A stretch of 64,000 bases of DNA from Paenibacillus nasutitermitis (GCF_014641075.1 NZ_BMHP01000002.1:496001-560000), one strand, 5' to 3'. Shown: positions 43,681 through 53,010, counted from the stretch's first letter. Made by a program: numbers and translations. The notes: generated from the sequence alone by a model not told the origin.

Positions 43681-44848
43681 GATGACTTCCCCTCCCTGTC
43701 CCCGTCCGCGAATCCCGGTACAACCGGTTTAACTTGCCGATTACCTCCGCGGCATTGCCGCCGTTCATCATGTATTCACGGACATCGTCGCCGGCATGGT
43801 CCTGGAAGCTCAGATAGCCATTATATCTTGGGCGTACAAAAGCACGATCGAGCGCCGGGAGCGTCTGCGAAAAATAATTCAGGCTGCGCCGGTTGTTCTC
43901 CGCGTCTTCCCACGCCGAGCGGTGGCCCGGCTGGCCGCCGGCCTCAGTAAACAGCGTGCGCTGCGTCATCGGGTCCGCAGCAAAAGCCGCATAAGCAAGC
44001 GCTTGCTCCTTATGCTTCGAGCTGCTGGATACGGCAAGCCCGGTTCCGCCTAGCGTGGATTGAAGGCGCTTCTCTTCATAGTGGACCAAATCCCCGAATT
44101 CCAGCAGATGGGCTGCGTAGCCGCGCCGTGAATAATTGGAATATCCATAGGCAAACGGGCAATAAGCAAGCGTGTTTCCTTCGGACATTGCTTCGTAAGT
44201 GGCAATGGGATTGCGTTGAAAAACTTCACGGCTGCATAATGACGCCAATTCGCGAAGCTTATCCAGAGCAAGCTTCCCTGTTTCCCTGCTAATCATCTCA
44301 TCCTGATCCAGAAAAGGAGTCTCCCCAAGCGCAAGACAGAACATATAGAAATTCATCAGGCTGTCAATGGCAATCGCAGGGAAAGCGACCTTACCAGCCT
44401 TGGCAAGAGACAGCACATCTTCCCATTGATCCGGTACGCCGGCATCGCAAGCGGCAAGGAGATCAGGCCGCCATGAAGCAACCGGTGTTGCTGCGTCGAT
44501 CGCCAGTGCCGTCTGGCGGTCATGGAATATGTAGCTGCTGTGCGAAGCGCCGACCGAGCCGGCCGCTTGCTCCTCCATATAGTCTGCGGACAAGAAATCA
44601 TGAAGCGGAAGAAGCACCCCTTGCTCTGCGGCATAACCGGCCCAGGGATGGTCGATTACGAGCAGATCATAGGCATCCACCAGCTGCTGCAGAGGCATAT
44701 CGGCAAACTGCTGCAGCGATCTTTTGTCCCAATGGATCTGCACATCCGGGTGGAGCTCCGAATAACGCTGGCTGGTTGCAACCATAGGCAAATAGCCGCG
44801 TGTGTGATTCCACGTCATTCCTTTTAAAATAATTCCCACTGATGCCAT
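43673..44848 (-). CDS. solute-binding-protein-like protein without signal peptide
   Basis: 391 residues from the ATG at 44848, or 388 from a GTG at 44839 that has a better-spaced AAAGGGG. It reads as a family 1 sugar-binding fold: [29 protein letters not shown] at the start (split as [21 protein letters not shown]), [16 protein letters not shown], then an [16 protein letters not shown]-terminal part. The mature protein seems to start at the initiator Met, with no signal or lipobox. A hydrophobic frame further upstream (to 45052) has no ribosome binding site. No permease lies nearby. Role unknown: possibly a cytoplasmic ligand sensor or carrier for the CoA-transferase route. Confidence 0.78.
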   Translation of the reverse strand: MASVGIILKGMTWNHTRGYLPMVATSQRYSELHPDVQIHWDKRSLQQFADMPLQQLVDAYDLLVIDHPWAGYAAEQGVLLPLHDFLSADYMEEQAAGSVGASHSSYIFHDRQTALAIDAATPVASWRPDLLAACDAGVPDQWEDVLSLAKAGKVAFPAIAIDSLMNFYMFCLALGETPFLDQDEMISRETGKLALDKLRELASLCSREVFQRNPIATYEAMSEGNTLAYCPFAYGYSNYSRRGYAAHLLEFGDLVHYEEKRLQSTLGGTGLAVSSSSKHKEQALAYAAFAADPMTQRTLFTEAGGQPGHRSAWEDAENNRRSLNYFSQTLPALDRAFVRPRYNGYLSFQDHAGDDVREYMMNGGNAAEVIGKLNRLYRDSRTGTGRGSHHV

Positions 44849-45041
44849 CCCCTTTGATATTTTGGCCGTTACCTGTTCTTGTGGAGCCCTTATAAAGATG
44901 AAAGCCTTTGCAAAAATAACGAGGATAATCAATTCCGTAAGAATAAAGTAATAATCAAGTTCGTGGTAGTACCACAATACCAGAGTAACAAAAGCCTTCT
45001 GAAATGACAATTGATTTTTTTTGTGACTCGCCTTCCCATGC

Positions 45042-45084
45042 AAAAAAAACAAGCCGCTCGTGATTCCGTTTCACGAGGCAGCTT
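45042..45084 (-). terminator. terminator of the CAP-domain lipoprotein gene
   Basis: Arms CTCGTGA / TCACGAG extended by AAGC / GCTT, followed on the minus strand by a run of eight T. It lies 37 bases past the stop at 45121. Confidence 0.88.
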
Positions 45085-45120
45085 ATTTGTCATGAATATA
45101 GGTCTACAAAACGGAAGGGA

Positions 45121-45978
45121 TTAGCCGGTGAACTCTTGAACCCATTCATTATTATAATAAGCGATGCCTATCCGGGTATAACTTGTGTTCAGGATGTTGG
45201 CTTTATGTCCCGGACTTTCCATCCAGTCTTTCATCACCTGTGCGGGTGTTGTCTGGCCGTTGGCGATGTTCTCGCCCGCTGTGCGGTAGGTGATTCCGTT
45301 CGCCTTCATCAGATCAAACGGGGAGCCATGTGTTGGAGAATTATGGTCAAAGTATTGATTGTCGTACATATCCTTGGCTTTAATCATGGCCACATTTGAT
45401 AATTCGCTGTTCATTTCCAGTGGGTTCAATCCAGCATTGGATCTTTCCTGATTCACCAATTCCAGAACCTGCTGTGCATATTGAGTTCCATTGGTTGTCC
45501 CACCCTGCTCTTGGCCTGCCGGGGTCTTTACTTGATTATCCGGTGATCCCGTTCGGGCCTGTCCGGCCGGATTTGCCGGGGTCTGCACCTGATTATTCGG
45601 TAAGCCCGTTCGGGCTTGTCCGGCCGGATTTGCCGGGGTCTGCACCTGATTATTCGGTAAACCCGTTCGGGCTTGTCCGGCCGGATTTGCCGGCATTTGT
45701 TCTCCCCTGTTTCCTGCTGGTGCTTGTCCGCCGATTATATTCAACAAATCAGAGACGACCCCGCTTGGAGCTTCTTTCATGGTGACCGTTGGTTGTTTTG
45801 CCCTTGAGGTCGATGTCGAGGACGCCCGCGTTATCACTCGAGCCGGATCAGAGGATTGCATATGGGTTTCAATACGTTTTTGATTGTTAGGAGTGGATTG
45901 CTTATGGATCGTATTGTTATTGGCCGCGCAGCCTGTAGCCAGCAATAATCCTGCTATTACGATAATCTTAATCATCAT
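45121..45978 (-). CDS. CAP/SCP-domain (YkwD-like) lipoprotein with peptide repeats
   Basis: 285 residues. Lipoprotein signal LLLATGC (Cys 17). A long low-complexity linker (about 20-165) contains three near-identical 19-residue repeats of the type PANPAGQARTGLPNNQVQT. The C-terminal CAP domain (about 168-285) has VLELVNQERSNAGLNPL, YFDHNSPTHGSPFDLM and ENIANGQTTP, with the conserved His/Glu residues. Bacterial YkwD-like proteins are extracellular, of largely unknown function. It is a single-gene unit: GGAG six bases before the ATG, terminator behind. Confidence 0.9.
   Translation of the reverse strand: MMIKIIVIAGLLLATGCAANNNTIHKQSTPNNQKRIETHMQSSDPARVITRASSTSTSRAKQPTVTMKEAPSGVVSDLLNIIGGQAPAGNRGEQMPANPAGQARTGLPNNQVQTPANPAGQARTGLPNNQVQTPANPAGQARTGSPDNQVKTPAGQEQGGTTNGTQYAQQVLELVNQERSNAGLNPLEMNSELSNVAMIKAKDMYDNQYFDHNSPTHGSPFDLMKANGITYRTAGENIANGQTTPAQVMKDWMESPGHKANILNTSYTRIGIAYYNNEWVQEFTG
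45532..45702. repeat. 57-bp tandem repeats inside the CAP lipoprotein gene
   Basis: The period is exactly 57 bases: the block starting GGATTTGCCGG recurs at 45569, 45626 and 45683. It encodes the 19-residue linker repeat. The high identity between copies suggests recent expansion or homogenisation. Confidence 0.85.
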
Positions 45979-46107
45979 TTCATTCTCCTTAGAATTAGTG
46001 GGTGTGTTTCCTTGATGTCTCGCATATTAAGGTTTGCTGCTGGACGGCGATTTATTCCTTATTCTGCTGTCTTACAGCTTTTTTATTCTAAAAACAAGCT
46101 TTCGTAA

Positions 46108-46145
46108 CCTGCCAACCGGCAGAACTGGTTCTTCATCTTGGCAGG
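46108..46145. repeat. inverted repeat upstream of the ketoacyl-synthase fusion operon
   Basis: CCTGCCAA (46108-46115) and TTGGCAGG (46138-46145) with a 22-base interval, 94 bases before the start codon. It could be a regulator site or leader hairpin. The 45979-46238 gap has no gene. Confidence 0.4.
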
Positions 46146-46238
46146 TACCAGATAAATCTGGGACTATTCATTCCCACATCCTGACTATATGCTTGGTACA
46201 TAGCAAGTTCACAATTCTTACAGATGAGGATGTGTCCC

Positions 46239-48143
46239 ATGACTGATGACAATAAGCGTGTATATATAACTGCCGCAGGTGCATTTCTGCCTGGAGAGCC
46301 GGTTGGAAACGATGAAATGGAAGAGTATCTGGGCCATATCGGCGGCAAACGCTCCCGAACCAAATCAAGGATTCTCAAGGAGAATGGAATCACCTCACGC
46401 CATTATGCGATCGATCGCCAACAGCAGACAGTTTACAGCAATACGGAGATGGCCGCCAAAGCTATTCAAAATACGCTTGACCACTCCTCCGTCACTGCCA
46501 GGGATATCGACTATTTGTCCACGGCCACGACTCACGGAGATGTTATTATACCCGGACTTTCCAGTATGGTTCAGGCTGAAGCGCAGCTGCCCGCTATGGA
46601 AATCGCCAGCCTACACGGTGTATGCGGAAGCGGTGTGGCCGCTATCCAGGCCGCTTATCTGCAGGTGAAAGCCGGAGGCAAGCGCCATGCCTTGGCCTGT
46701 GCCAGCGAATTTCCCAGCAGGGTGTTCAAAAGCAGCCGATATGAAAACCAGCGGATTTGGCAGGAAAACGGAAAAATCCCGTTTGATACGGATTTCCTGC
46801 GGTTTATGCTTTCGGATGGTGCAGGAGCGTTCCTGCTGCAAGACAAACCTGCACCGGGACGCCTGTCACTGCGCATCGAATGGATTGAAATCAAATCCTA
46901 TGCCAGCCAATACGACACATGTATGTATGCGGGCGCGAACAAGGGGGAAGACGGCCATCTTGGCCAGTCCTGGCTGGATTATCCCAGCTATCAGGAAGCG
47001 GCCGATGACGGTGCCATTAATATGAAACAGGATATCCGCCTTGTGAATGAAATGCCGAAGCTTGGCGTCAACGACTTCTTCCAACTGGTCGATGCCGGCA
47101 AGGTAACCGCTTCCGATATCGATTGGATGGCCTGCCACTATTCCTCCCATTTCTTCCGCTCCGAGGTATTTCGTCTCCTTCAGCTTGGCGGTGCGGATAT
47201 TCCCGAGGAAAAATGGTTCACGAACCTTTACACGAAAGGAAATACCGGATCGGCATCCATCTTCATTCTGCTGGAAGAACTGATGAAAAGCGGCAAGCTG
47301 AAGGAGAATCAAAAAATTCTGTGCATGGTGCCGGAAAGCGGGCGTTTTCTAACAACCTTTATGTATCTGACCGTTGTTTCCGATGAGCCTGGCTCTGCTT
47401 CAGATGTGACGGAAGAAGAAGCAAAGCATGACACGCTCAGAGAACCGCAAGCGCCGGCACTTGCCTTCGACGAATCGGATTCGCTGCAGGAATGGACAGT
47501 CAGACAGCTCGTTCAGGTATGGATTGACTTTGAAAGCCGGCTTAATCGGGTACCGATCATTGACAAGCTCAACCGCGGCAGATTTACCCTGGAGGATTAT
47601 AAGCTTCTGTTGTATAATATCCGCCAACAGGTAATTGACGGCTCGCAATGGATTGCGCGTGCGGCATCCAATATCTCCATCGACCAGATCGAGCTGCGGT
47701 CCGCTTTCATTGCCCATGCCAGCGATGAACATAAGGATTATCAGATTCTCGAGCGCAATTATCTGGCTATCGGGGGATTGCAGGAAGAGATTCAAGCGGG
47801 GAACAAAAATATCGGCAGCGAGGCTTTATCCGCCTATATGTTCCAGCGGGCAAGCCGGGAAAACCCCTTTGACCTGCTCGGCGCCATGTGGATCATCGAG
47901 GGGCTCGGGTGCCGGATGGCCCGGCACTGGGGCGAGCTGATCCGCGACCAGCTGAAGCTGCCGGAGGATCAGGTGTCCTTCCTGCTCTATCACAGCGAGA
48001 GCGACGTGAACCATTTTGAGCGGCTGGAGAAAGGCATTCAGTCGGAGATGCTGACCGAGACGATTGCCAGAAATGTGGTCAAGACCGCCAAGGTGACTGC
48101 CCGCTTGTATATACTGCAGCTGGAAGAGCTGGGCAATTATTGA
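46239..48143 (+). CDS. ketoacyl synthase III fused to a haem-oxygenase-like (putative diiron) domain
   Basis: 634 residues from the ATG at 46239, with GAGGA eight bases upstream. Residues 1-about 375 are a KAS III thiolase fold with the full triad: Cys 129 (HGVCGSG), His in MACHYSSH (near 303) and Asn in KGNTGSAS (near 335). After a linker (about 375-425), the C-terminal part is all-helical and TenA/haem-oxygenase-like. Potential metal ligands there are AHASDEHKDY, WIIEGLG and YHSESDVNHFERL, the H-x3-D-x2-H pattern being typical of haem-oxygenase-like diiron oxidases. A condensing enzyme joined to an oxidase suggests production and oxidative tailoring of an acyl product (inference). Confidence 0.82.
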   Translation: MTDDNKRVYITAAGAFLPGEPVGNDEMEEYLGHIGGKRSRTKSRILKENGITSRHYAIDRQQQTVYSNTEMAAKAIQNTLDHSSVTARDIDYLSTATTHGDVIIPGLSSMVQAEAQLPAMEIASLHGVCGSGVAAIQAAYLQVKAGGKRHALACASEFPSRVFKSSRYENQRIWQENGKIPFDTDFLRFMLSDGAGAFLLQDKPAPGRLSLRIEWIEIKSYASQYDTCMYAGANKGEDGHLGQSWLDYPSYQEAADDGAINMKQDIRLVNEMPKLGVNDFFQLVDAGKVTASDIDWMACHYSSHFFRSEVFRLLQLGGADIPEEKWFTNLYTKGNTGSASIFILLEELMKSGKLKENQKILCMVPESGRFLTTFMYLTVVSDEPGSASDVTEEEAKHDTLREPQAPALAFDESDSLQEWTVRQLVQVWIDFESRLNRVPIIDKLNRGRFTLEDYKLLLYNIRQQVIDGSQWIARAASNISIDQIELRSAFIAHASDEHKDYQILERNYLAIGGLQEEIQAGNKNIGSEALSAYMFQRASRENPFDLLGAMWIIEGLGCRMARHWGELIRDQLKLPEDQVSFLLYHSESDVNHFERLEKGIQSEMLTETIARNVVKTAKVTARLYILQLEELGNY

Positions 48144-48167
48144 CACACAAGGAGGTTTAATCCGCAT

Positions 48168-49055
48168 ATGAGCACACCCGAGTATTTTTATGAAATGGAA
48201 CATAATCCGAAGGATCCCAATCCTTTTTTGGCTATCTTCCTGGATCGGAGCATTCCGTTTGACGAATCGGCCAAAGCGGCCTTTCTCAAGGATTCGTCAA
48301 CCAAATCGCGGCAGTTCCTGCTGCCGCTGCTTCGTCCTTTTGCCCGATTGTCGATTATCGTTATCAAGCTGATACGGACCATTCTGCCCAATGCGTTTGC
48401 TTCCTCCAAGCTGCTTCACAAGCTTCTGCACTGGGGTTTGAAGACCTTTGTCAGTCCGGAAGCCAACTATATGATTCTGCGTCATTTTATTCTGGGCTCG
48501 GAAATCCTGCGATTCATCCGCGACAATGTTCCAGGTGTAGACGTGAAGCTGAACCCTTTAACGCCATATAACCTGGAAGCGGTGAAAGATGACCTGTTTC
48601 TCATCCATGATCTCAATATTTATAATTTTATTATCAACCTTAATAAAGAAATGAAGGAAAAAGGCATTGAAATCCAGCATCAGAAGAAGCTGAATATGGA
48701 TGGCATTACACTGGAGCCACATCCCATCGAGCCCTTGCCCAAACGATGGAGCAACAAAATCGATTTGCTCACGGCCATCGAGTTTTTCACGCCCATCTAT
48801 CAGCTGTTTCTCACCGACAATGATTTCTGGCGCGCCTCCAATTCCCTGCAGTTGGACGAAATTGTCGGTATCTATGCCTCGACCATCGTCAATGAACCTC
48901 AGCGGCTTGCACTTGTCAATAACAAGCATCCCATGGTTCCGCTGATTACGCTGCAGGCGGGATACCGGCTTGTGCTTCATGGGCTGGCGACTGAGCAGCT
49001 GCATGCCATGCTGGTGCAGAAGAAACGCGAGCTGCTGGGCTTGCCGAAGCTGTAA
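48168..49055 (+). CDS. unrecognised protein co-transcribed with the synthase fusion
   Basis: 295 residues of a family I do not recognise. It looks mainly helical. A hydrophobic stretch about 60-80 (LSIIVIKLIRTILP) could be a membrane-associated helix. It has Glu/His pairs (SPEANYMILRHFILGSEI near 105-122, HDLNIYNFI) that could bind metal, but no recognised motif. A start with AAGGAGG 12 bases upstream lies 25 bases past the fusion gene stop. Its place between the fusion and a nucleotidyltransferase suggests a role in the same pathway. Confidence 0.72.
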   Translation: MSTPEYFYEMEHNPKDPNPFLAIFLDRSIPFDESAKAAFLKDSSTKSRQFLLPLLRPFARLSIIVIKLIRTILPNAFASSKLLHKLLHWGLKTFVSPEANYMILRHFILGSEILRFIRDNVPGVDVKLNPLTPYNLEAVKDDLFLIHDLNIYNFIINLNKEMKEKGIEIQHQKKLNMDGITLEPHPIEPLPKRWSNKIDLLTAIEFFTPIYQLFLTDNDFWRASNSLQLDEIVGIYASTIVNEPQRLALVNNKHPMVPLITLQAGYRLVLHGLATEQLHAMLVQKKRELLGLPKL

Positions 49056-49102
49056 TAGGGCAAGGCCGACTAACAGATACATAAAGGGAAGGAGGAGTTG
49101 CA

Positions 49103-49930
49103 ATGAACGAAAAAAGCAAGGAATTATTTCTACTGGCTCAGCGTTACAAGCAGCAATTATCGCAGCATCCTATTCTTTCACATTATTGGAACTCCATATC
49201 CCTGGTCGTCAAAGGCAGTATTTCAAGAGGCAACTGCGATCAATATTCAGATATCGATTTCGTTTTTTTCTGTAACGACGACGATTTGGCATCCATCAAC
49301 AAGGATTACCTGCAGGCCGGCTTAACCGACCGCACGGACGGCGTATTCATTCCGCTCCAAGACTGGGCGGGACATTATCATTTTGAATCCTATTCCAGGC
49401 TGCAGGCTTATTTTGATGACCATTATTTTCCTCAGGTCTGGGAGTTCCAACAGGCGATTCCAATCCATGATCCCAAGAATGTTTTTCAATTGCTTATTGT
49501 ACGGGCGTCCCGGCAATTTCTCAAACAGCCGGTTCAGTTTATTATGAAAAAATATCTGGATTTGTCCTTAACCTTGGATTGGTTAAGGCATCCACTCAAG
49601 CGGGGAGACCAGATCGCGGCCAATTTGCATTGCGCAAAATTAGTAACCGACCTGTGCAAAATAGCTTATTTGTTTGACGGGCAAAGCTACCCTCACGATA
49701 AATGGATAGCCGCATATTTGTCTGACACCCGATTCGGAAGGTTATATGAATCTGACATTACCGCTTATTTAACGACCTTCCCTACCAGTCATCCTCCCAC
49801 TCCCCACTTGGAGCTGGAGGCATATCCCTGCTACCGCGAGGGTCTGGCATTAATCAATCATGCCGGTTCATTCATTCGGGAGCATTATGGAGATTATCGT
49901 TGGATTGACCGCTGGTACGAATATGCTTGA
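49103..49930 (+). CDS. nucleotidyltransferase-fold protein
   Basis: 275 residues. Residues 38-52 hold the Pol beta-type motif: GS (38-39) and, after SRGNCDQYS, DID with Asp 50 and 52 as metal ligands. The third acidic residue of the superfamily may be in DGVFIP near 80 or further on. The C-terminal two-thirds is helical, as in aminoglycoside adenylyltransferases and relatives. It may transfer a nucleotide to a small molecule or product of the operon (inference). GGAGGAG lies six bases before the ATG. It is the last gene; a terminator follows at 49994-50027. Confidence 0.8.
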   Translation: MNEKSKELFLLAQRYKQQLSQHPILSHYWNSISLVVKGSISRGNCDQYSDIDFVFFCNDDDLASINKDYLQAGLTDRTDGVFIPLQDWAGHYHFESYSRLQAYFDDHYFPQVWEFQQAIPIHDPKNVFQLLIVRASRQFLKQPVQFIMKKYLDLSLTLDWLRHPLKRGDQIAANLHCAKLVTDLCKIAYLFDGQSYPHDKWIAAYLSDTRFGRLYESDITAYLTTFPTSHPPTPHLELEAYPCYREGLALINHAGSFIREHYGDYRWIDRWYEYA

Positions 49931-49993
49931 ATGGGCAATTGATAGGGTATGAACTCCATTCCATCTGGCATTGCACCCTTATTGCAGACATAC

Positions 49994-50027
49994 AGAAAAG
50001 GCCATCTCTTATCGATGGCCTTCTCTT
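49994..50027. terminator. bidirectional terminator between the nucleotidyltransferase and glnS
   Basis: 7-bp GC-rich arms GGCCATC / GATGGCC with flanking A-rich and T-rich tracts (TTCTCTTTGTT on plus; TTTTCTG on minus). It sits between convergent genes. Confidence 0.75.
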
Positions 50028-50098
50028 TGTTATTCCCTTCATCAAGCATCGACTGACCATCTGGCAATCCAGCCCGGCGCTGACACCGGCGTCTTGGA

Positions 50099-51832
50099 TT
50101 AATCGACGGCAGGGAGCTGGAACGAGCTTTTTAGAGAAACGATCTGATTAAATACCGGCGATCCGGGCCGCGAATATTTCGTATCTACATTGAAATAGCC
50201 ATGACGGAAAAACTGGAATTTATCCTGCGGCTTGGCTTCCTTCATTTCCGGCTCGACATATCCCTGTTTGACCGTCAGAGAGTTGGGGTTAAGTTGGTCC
50301 AGAAACGTCTTTTCCGGTTTGTCCGCGGCCTCTCCTGCCTCATCCTCCCCAAGTAGCGTTTCTTCAAGCGCTTCGGGGTTGATCAGCGGCTCATACAGTC
50401 TGAACTCCGCCGCAACCGCCTGCGAAGCTTCCACCCAATGAATGGTTCCTTTCACCTTGCGTCCGGTAAAGCCGCTGCCGCTTTTGGTCTCCGGATCGTA
50501 GGTGCAGCGGATTTCGATCACCTTGCCGTCCTCGTCTTTGATAACTTCGTTGCATTTAATGAAATAGGCATGCTTCAGCCGAACTTCGTTGCCCGGAAAC
50601 AACCGGAAATATTTATTTGGCGGATTCTCCATGAAGTCTTCCTGCTCAATATAAATCTCGCGGGAGAACGGGATCTGGCGGTTGCCCATCTCCGGGTTCT
50701 CGCTGTTATTCTCCGCTTCCAGCCATTCGATCTCGCCTTCCGGATAGTTGGTTATAACCACCTTGAGCGGATCCACTACAGCCATCGTTCTCGGAGCCTT
50801 CAGCTTGAGATCCTCCCGGACAAAATGCTCCAGCATTTGCAGCTCCACCAGGCCCTGGCTTCTGGAAATACCGGTCTCATAAATGAAATTGCGGATCGCT
50901 TCCGGCGTAAAGCCGCGGCGTCTTAGGCCAGAGATGGTCGGCATACGCGGATCGTCCCAGCCGTCCACATGCTGCTCGTCGACAAGCAGCTTCAGCTTGC
51001 GTTTGCTTGTAATCGTCTGGACCAGGTTGAGCCGGCCGAATTCATATTGGCGCGGCGTGTTCGGCATCTCGCATTCTGCCACCACCCAATCATAAAATGG
51101 GCGCTGGTCTTCAAACTCAAGCGAGCAAAGCGAATGGGTCACGCCTTCGATCGCATCCTCCAGTGGATGAGCGAACGCATACATGGGATAGATGCACCAC
51201 TTGTCCCCGGTATTATGATGCGAAACATGAGCAATCCGGTAGATGACAGGGTCCCGCAGGTTAATATTCGGCGAGGCCATATCAATCTTGGCGCGGAGCA
51301 CCTTCTCCCCGTCCTTGAAATCCCCGCTGCGCATTTTGCGGAACAAGTCGAGATTCTCCTGCACTCCGCGGTCGCGGAAAGGACTGTTGCTCCCGGGTTC
51401 GGTCAGCGTGCCGCGCATTTCACGAATTTCAGCAGCGCTGAGATCATCGACATATGCTTTGCCTTTCTCAATAAGTCGCTCCGCCCGAATGTACATCTCC
51501 TCAAAATAATCGGAAGCAAAATACAGGTTCTCCCAATCATACCCAAGCCATTTGACGTCTTCCTTGATGGCATTTACATATTCGACATCTTCCTTAGTAG
51601 GATTGGTATCATCCAAACGAAGATGTGTCCTTCCGCCGAACTCATCCGCCAGGCTGAAATTAATCCAGATTGCCCGGGCATGTCCAATATGTAAATATCC
51701 ATTAGGTTCAGGTGGAAAACGCGTGACCACTTGCTTCGTTTTACCGCTTTCCAAGTCCTCGGTTATAATATTCTTGATAAAATTGGGGGGAGTTGTTGCA
51801 TTCTCCACATCGATCAACCTTTCGTCATGCAT
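50099..51832 (-). CDS. glnS: glutaminyl-tRNA synthetase
   Basis: 577 residues as drawn. Class I synthetase: the HIGH region [14 protein letters not shown] (about 39-52) and the KMSKS-like loop ITSKRKL near 275. [17 protein letters not shown] follows, then the two C-terminal beta-barrel anticodon domains. It charges tRNA-Gln directly. Most Bacillota lack GlnRS and use GatCAB, so its presence is notable. The start is not certain: the ATG at 51832 has a weak ribosome binding site, and a GTG at 51808 has AAAGG nine bases upstream and would give [14 protein letters not shown]. Confidence 0.95.
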   Translation of the reverse strand: MHDERLIDVENATTPPNFIKNIITEDLESGKTKQVVTRFPPEPNGYLHIGHARAIWINFSLADEFGGRTHLRLDDTNPTKEDVEYVNAIKEDVKWLGYDWENLYFASDYFEEMYIRAERLIEKGKAYVDDLSAAEIREMRGTLTEPGSNSPFRDRGVQENLDLFRKMRSGDFKDGEKVLRAKIDMASPNINLRDPVIYRIAHVSHHNTGDKWCIYPMYAFAHPLEDAIEGVTHSLCSLEFEDQRPFYDWVVAECEMPNTPRQYEFGRLNLVQTITSKRKLKLLVDEQHVDGWDDPRMPTISGLRRRGFTPEAIRNFIYETGISRSQGLVELQMLEHFVREDLKLKAPRTMAVVDPLKVVITNYPEGEIEWLEAENNSENPEMGNRQIPFSREIYIEQEDFMENPPNKYFRLFPGNEVRLKHAYFIKCNEVIKDEDGKVIEIRCTYDPETKSGSGFTGRKVKGTIHWVEASQAVAAEFRLYEPLINPEALEETLLGEDEAGEAADKPEKTFLDQLNPNSLTVKQGYVEPEMKEAKPQDKFQFFRHGYFNVDTKYSRPGSPVFNQIVSLKSSFQLPAVD

Positions 51833-51885
51833 ATTGTTTCTGCAAAATAAGTTTCATTTAAATATACCTTTAAAATGGCGAATGA

Positions 51886-52836
51886 TCAATCTCCCTTGGC
51901 TTTTCGGCCGCTCAGCGCACTTTGGATCAATAGCCGGGAGCTTGGATGAACAAGACTTTTGTGGATCCAGATGGCCGCTTGAGCCCCGTCCCCCATGGCG
52001 ATCGCAGCTTGTTCGGAATGAGCGGTCACATCGCCTGCCGCCCAGAGATGTCGTATATCCGTCATTTTCGTGCGGGCATCAACGGAAATATGATGATTGT
52101 CCAGCAGTTTGACGCCAAGCTGACGGGCCAACTCCGATTGTACCTTGTTGCCGCCGAAAGCTATAAATCCGCAAGCTGCCTCAATATAAGCACCGCTACT
52201 CAAACGGACACCGCGGAGCGCGCCTTGCCGATGGTCCACGCCGACTATTTGTTCCTCCATATACAGGATCCCCTGCTGATTAAGCAGACTGATCTTCTCA
52301 TTGTCCAGCTTCTGCTTCTCGTGATTTATGTAAATGATATCCGTTGTCCAATACCGAAGCACAAGCGCCATCTCTGCACCGGCATTTCCTGCACCCAGCA
52401 CCAGCGCTCTTCGGCCTTTGATCTCATATCCATCGCAATCCGGACAAATATAAATACTGGTGCCCAGACATTCCCGAAGCTGCAGATCAGCGGGAACCCG
52501 ATCCTGCACGCCTGTGGCCAGCAGCAGCCGCTCCGCGCTGTACGTTTCCCCCGCTAGCGTGTGGATATCAAAGCCGGATCCGCTGATTTCCGCTTTTACG
52601 GCCTCGGCCTGCAAAAGCTGAACGCCAAGCGCCTCAGCCTGCGTTCTGCCTGAGCGCAGAAGAGACTCCCCGCTGATTCCTTCCGGCCATCCGAGCAGAT
52701 TATGATAGCGGCGGCACAGCGTGGAGCGGCCTCCGCGAGCATCCAGCAGCAGCACCCGGTGCCGGTATCTTCCCAGTTGAACGGCAGCCTGCAGCCCGGC
52801 GATTCCGCCTCCAATAATAATACATTCGTATGAAAT
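51886..52836 (-). CDS. thioredoxin-reductase-like NAD(P)/FAD oxidoreductase, probable ATT start
   Basis: 316 residues when started at an ATT codon at 52836. A frame limited to ATG/GTG/TTG would begin at a GTG at 52755 and lack the FAD-binding loop. The extra 27 codons encode YECIIIGGGIAGLQAA, the expected GxGxxG nucleotide-binding start, and GGGGAG lies six bases before the ATT. There is an in-frame TGA just upstream. The body has CPDCDGYE (Cys 131, 134) as in TrxR-type redox sites, VLGAGNAG for NAD(P), and a C-terminal LWAAGDVTAHSEQAAIAMGDG. Substrate unknown; possibly low-molecular-weight or protein disulfides. Confidence 0.85.
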   Translation of the reverse strand: MSYECIIIGGGIAGLQAAVQLGRYRHRVLLLDARGGRSTLCRRYHNLLGWPEGISGESLLRSGRTQAEALGVQLLQAEAVKAEISGSGFDIHTLAGETYSAERLLLATGVQDRVPADLQLRECLGTSIYICPDCDGYEIKGRRALVLGAGNAGAEMALVLRYWTTDIIYINHEKQKLDNEKISLLNQQGILYMEEQIVGVDHRQGALRGVRLSSGAYIEAACGFIAFGGNKVQSELARQLGVKLLDNHHISVDARTKMTDIRHLWAAGDVTAHSEQAAIAMGDGAQAAIWIHKSLVHPSSRLLIQSALSGRKAKGD

Positions 52837-52982
52837 GGTAATCTCCCCTTCTTGTCTTATTCATTCTTATTGTTCCTCGCCAGTCTCCTGTTAACCGCTG
52901 CCAGAGGCGTTATAGGAATGCACCTTTCTGATCCCGAAAAAAATAACGATTATTTGCAAGTCGGAAACAATTCGTAATTTCA

Positions 52983-53010
52983 TTGAAACAACAACGGGGT
53001 AATCTATACT
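52983..53010 (+). promoter_or_regulatory. sigma-A promoter of the secreted-protein gene
   Basis: TTGAAA (52983-52988), 16 bases, TATACT (53005-53010), 35 bases before the ATG at 53046, which has GGAGG eight bases upstream. A good housekeeping promoter, divergent from the flavoprotein gene. Confidence 0.75.

Noticed and set aside
44849..45052. Hydrophobic N-terminal extension as a signal for the binding-protein-like gene
   Set aside because: The upstream codons have no ribosome binding site, start with a basic low-complexity stretch and include a long linker not typical of signal peptides; the better start is at 44848 or 44839.
50969..51694. Plus-strand open frame of 241 codons
   Set aside because: Antisense to glnS, which is unmistakable.
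52596..52814. Small minus-strand frame of 72 codons upstream of the flavoprotein GTG
   Set aside because: It is an out-of-frame reading of the flavoprotein gene; the in-frame extension from the ATT explains the region.
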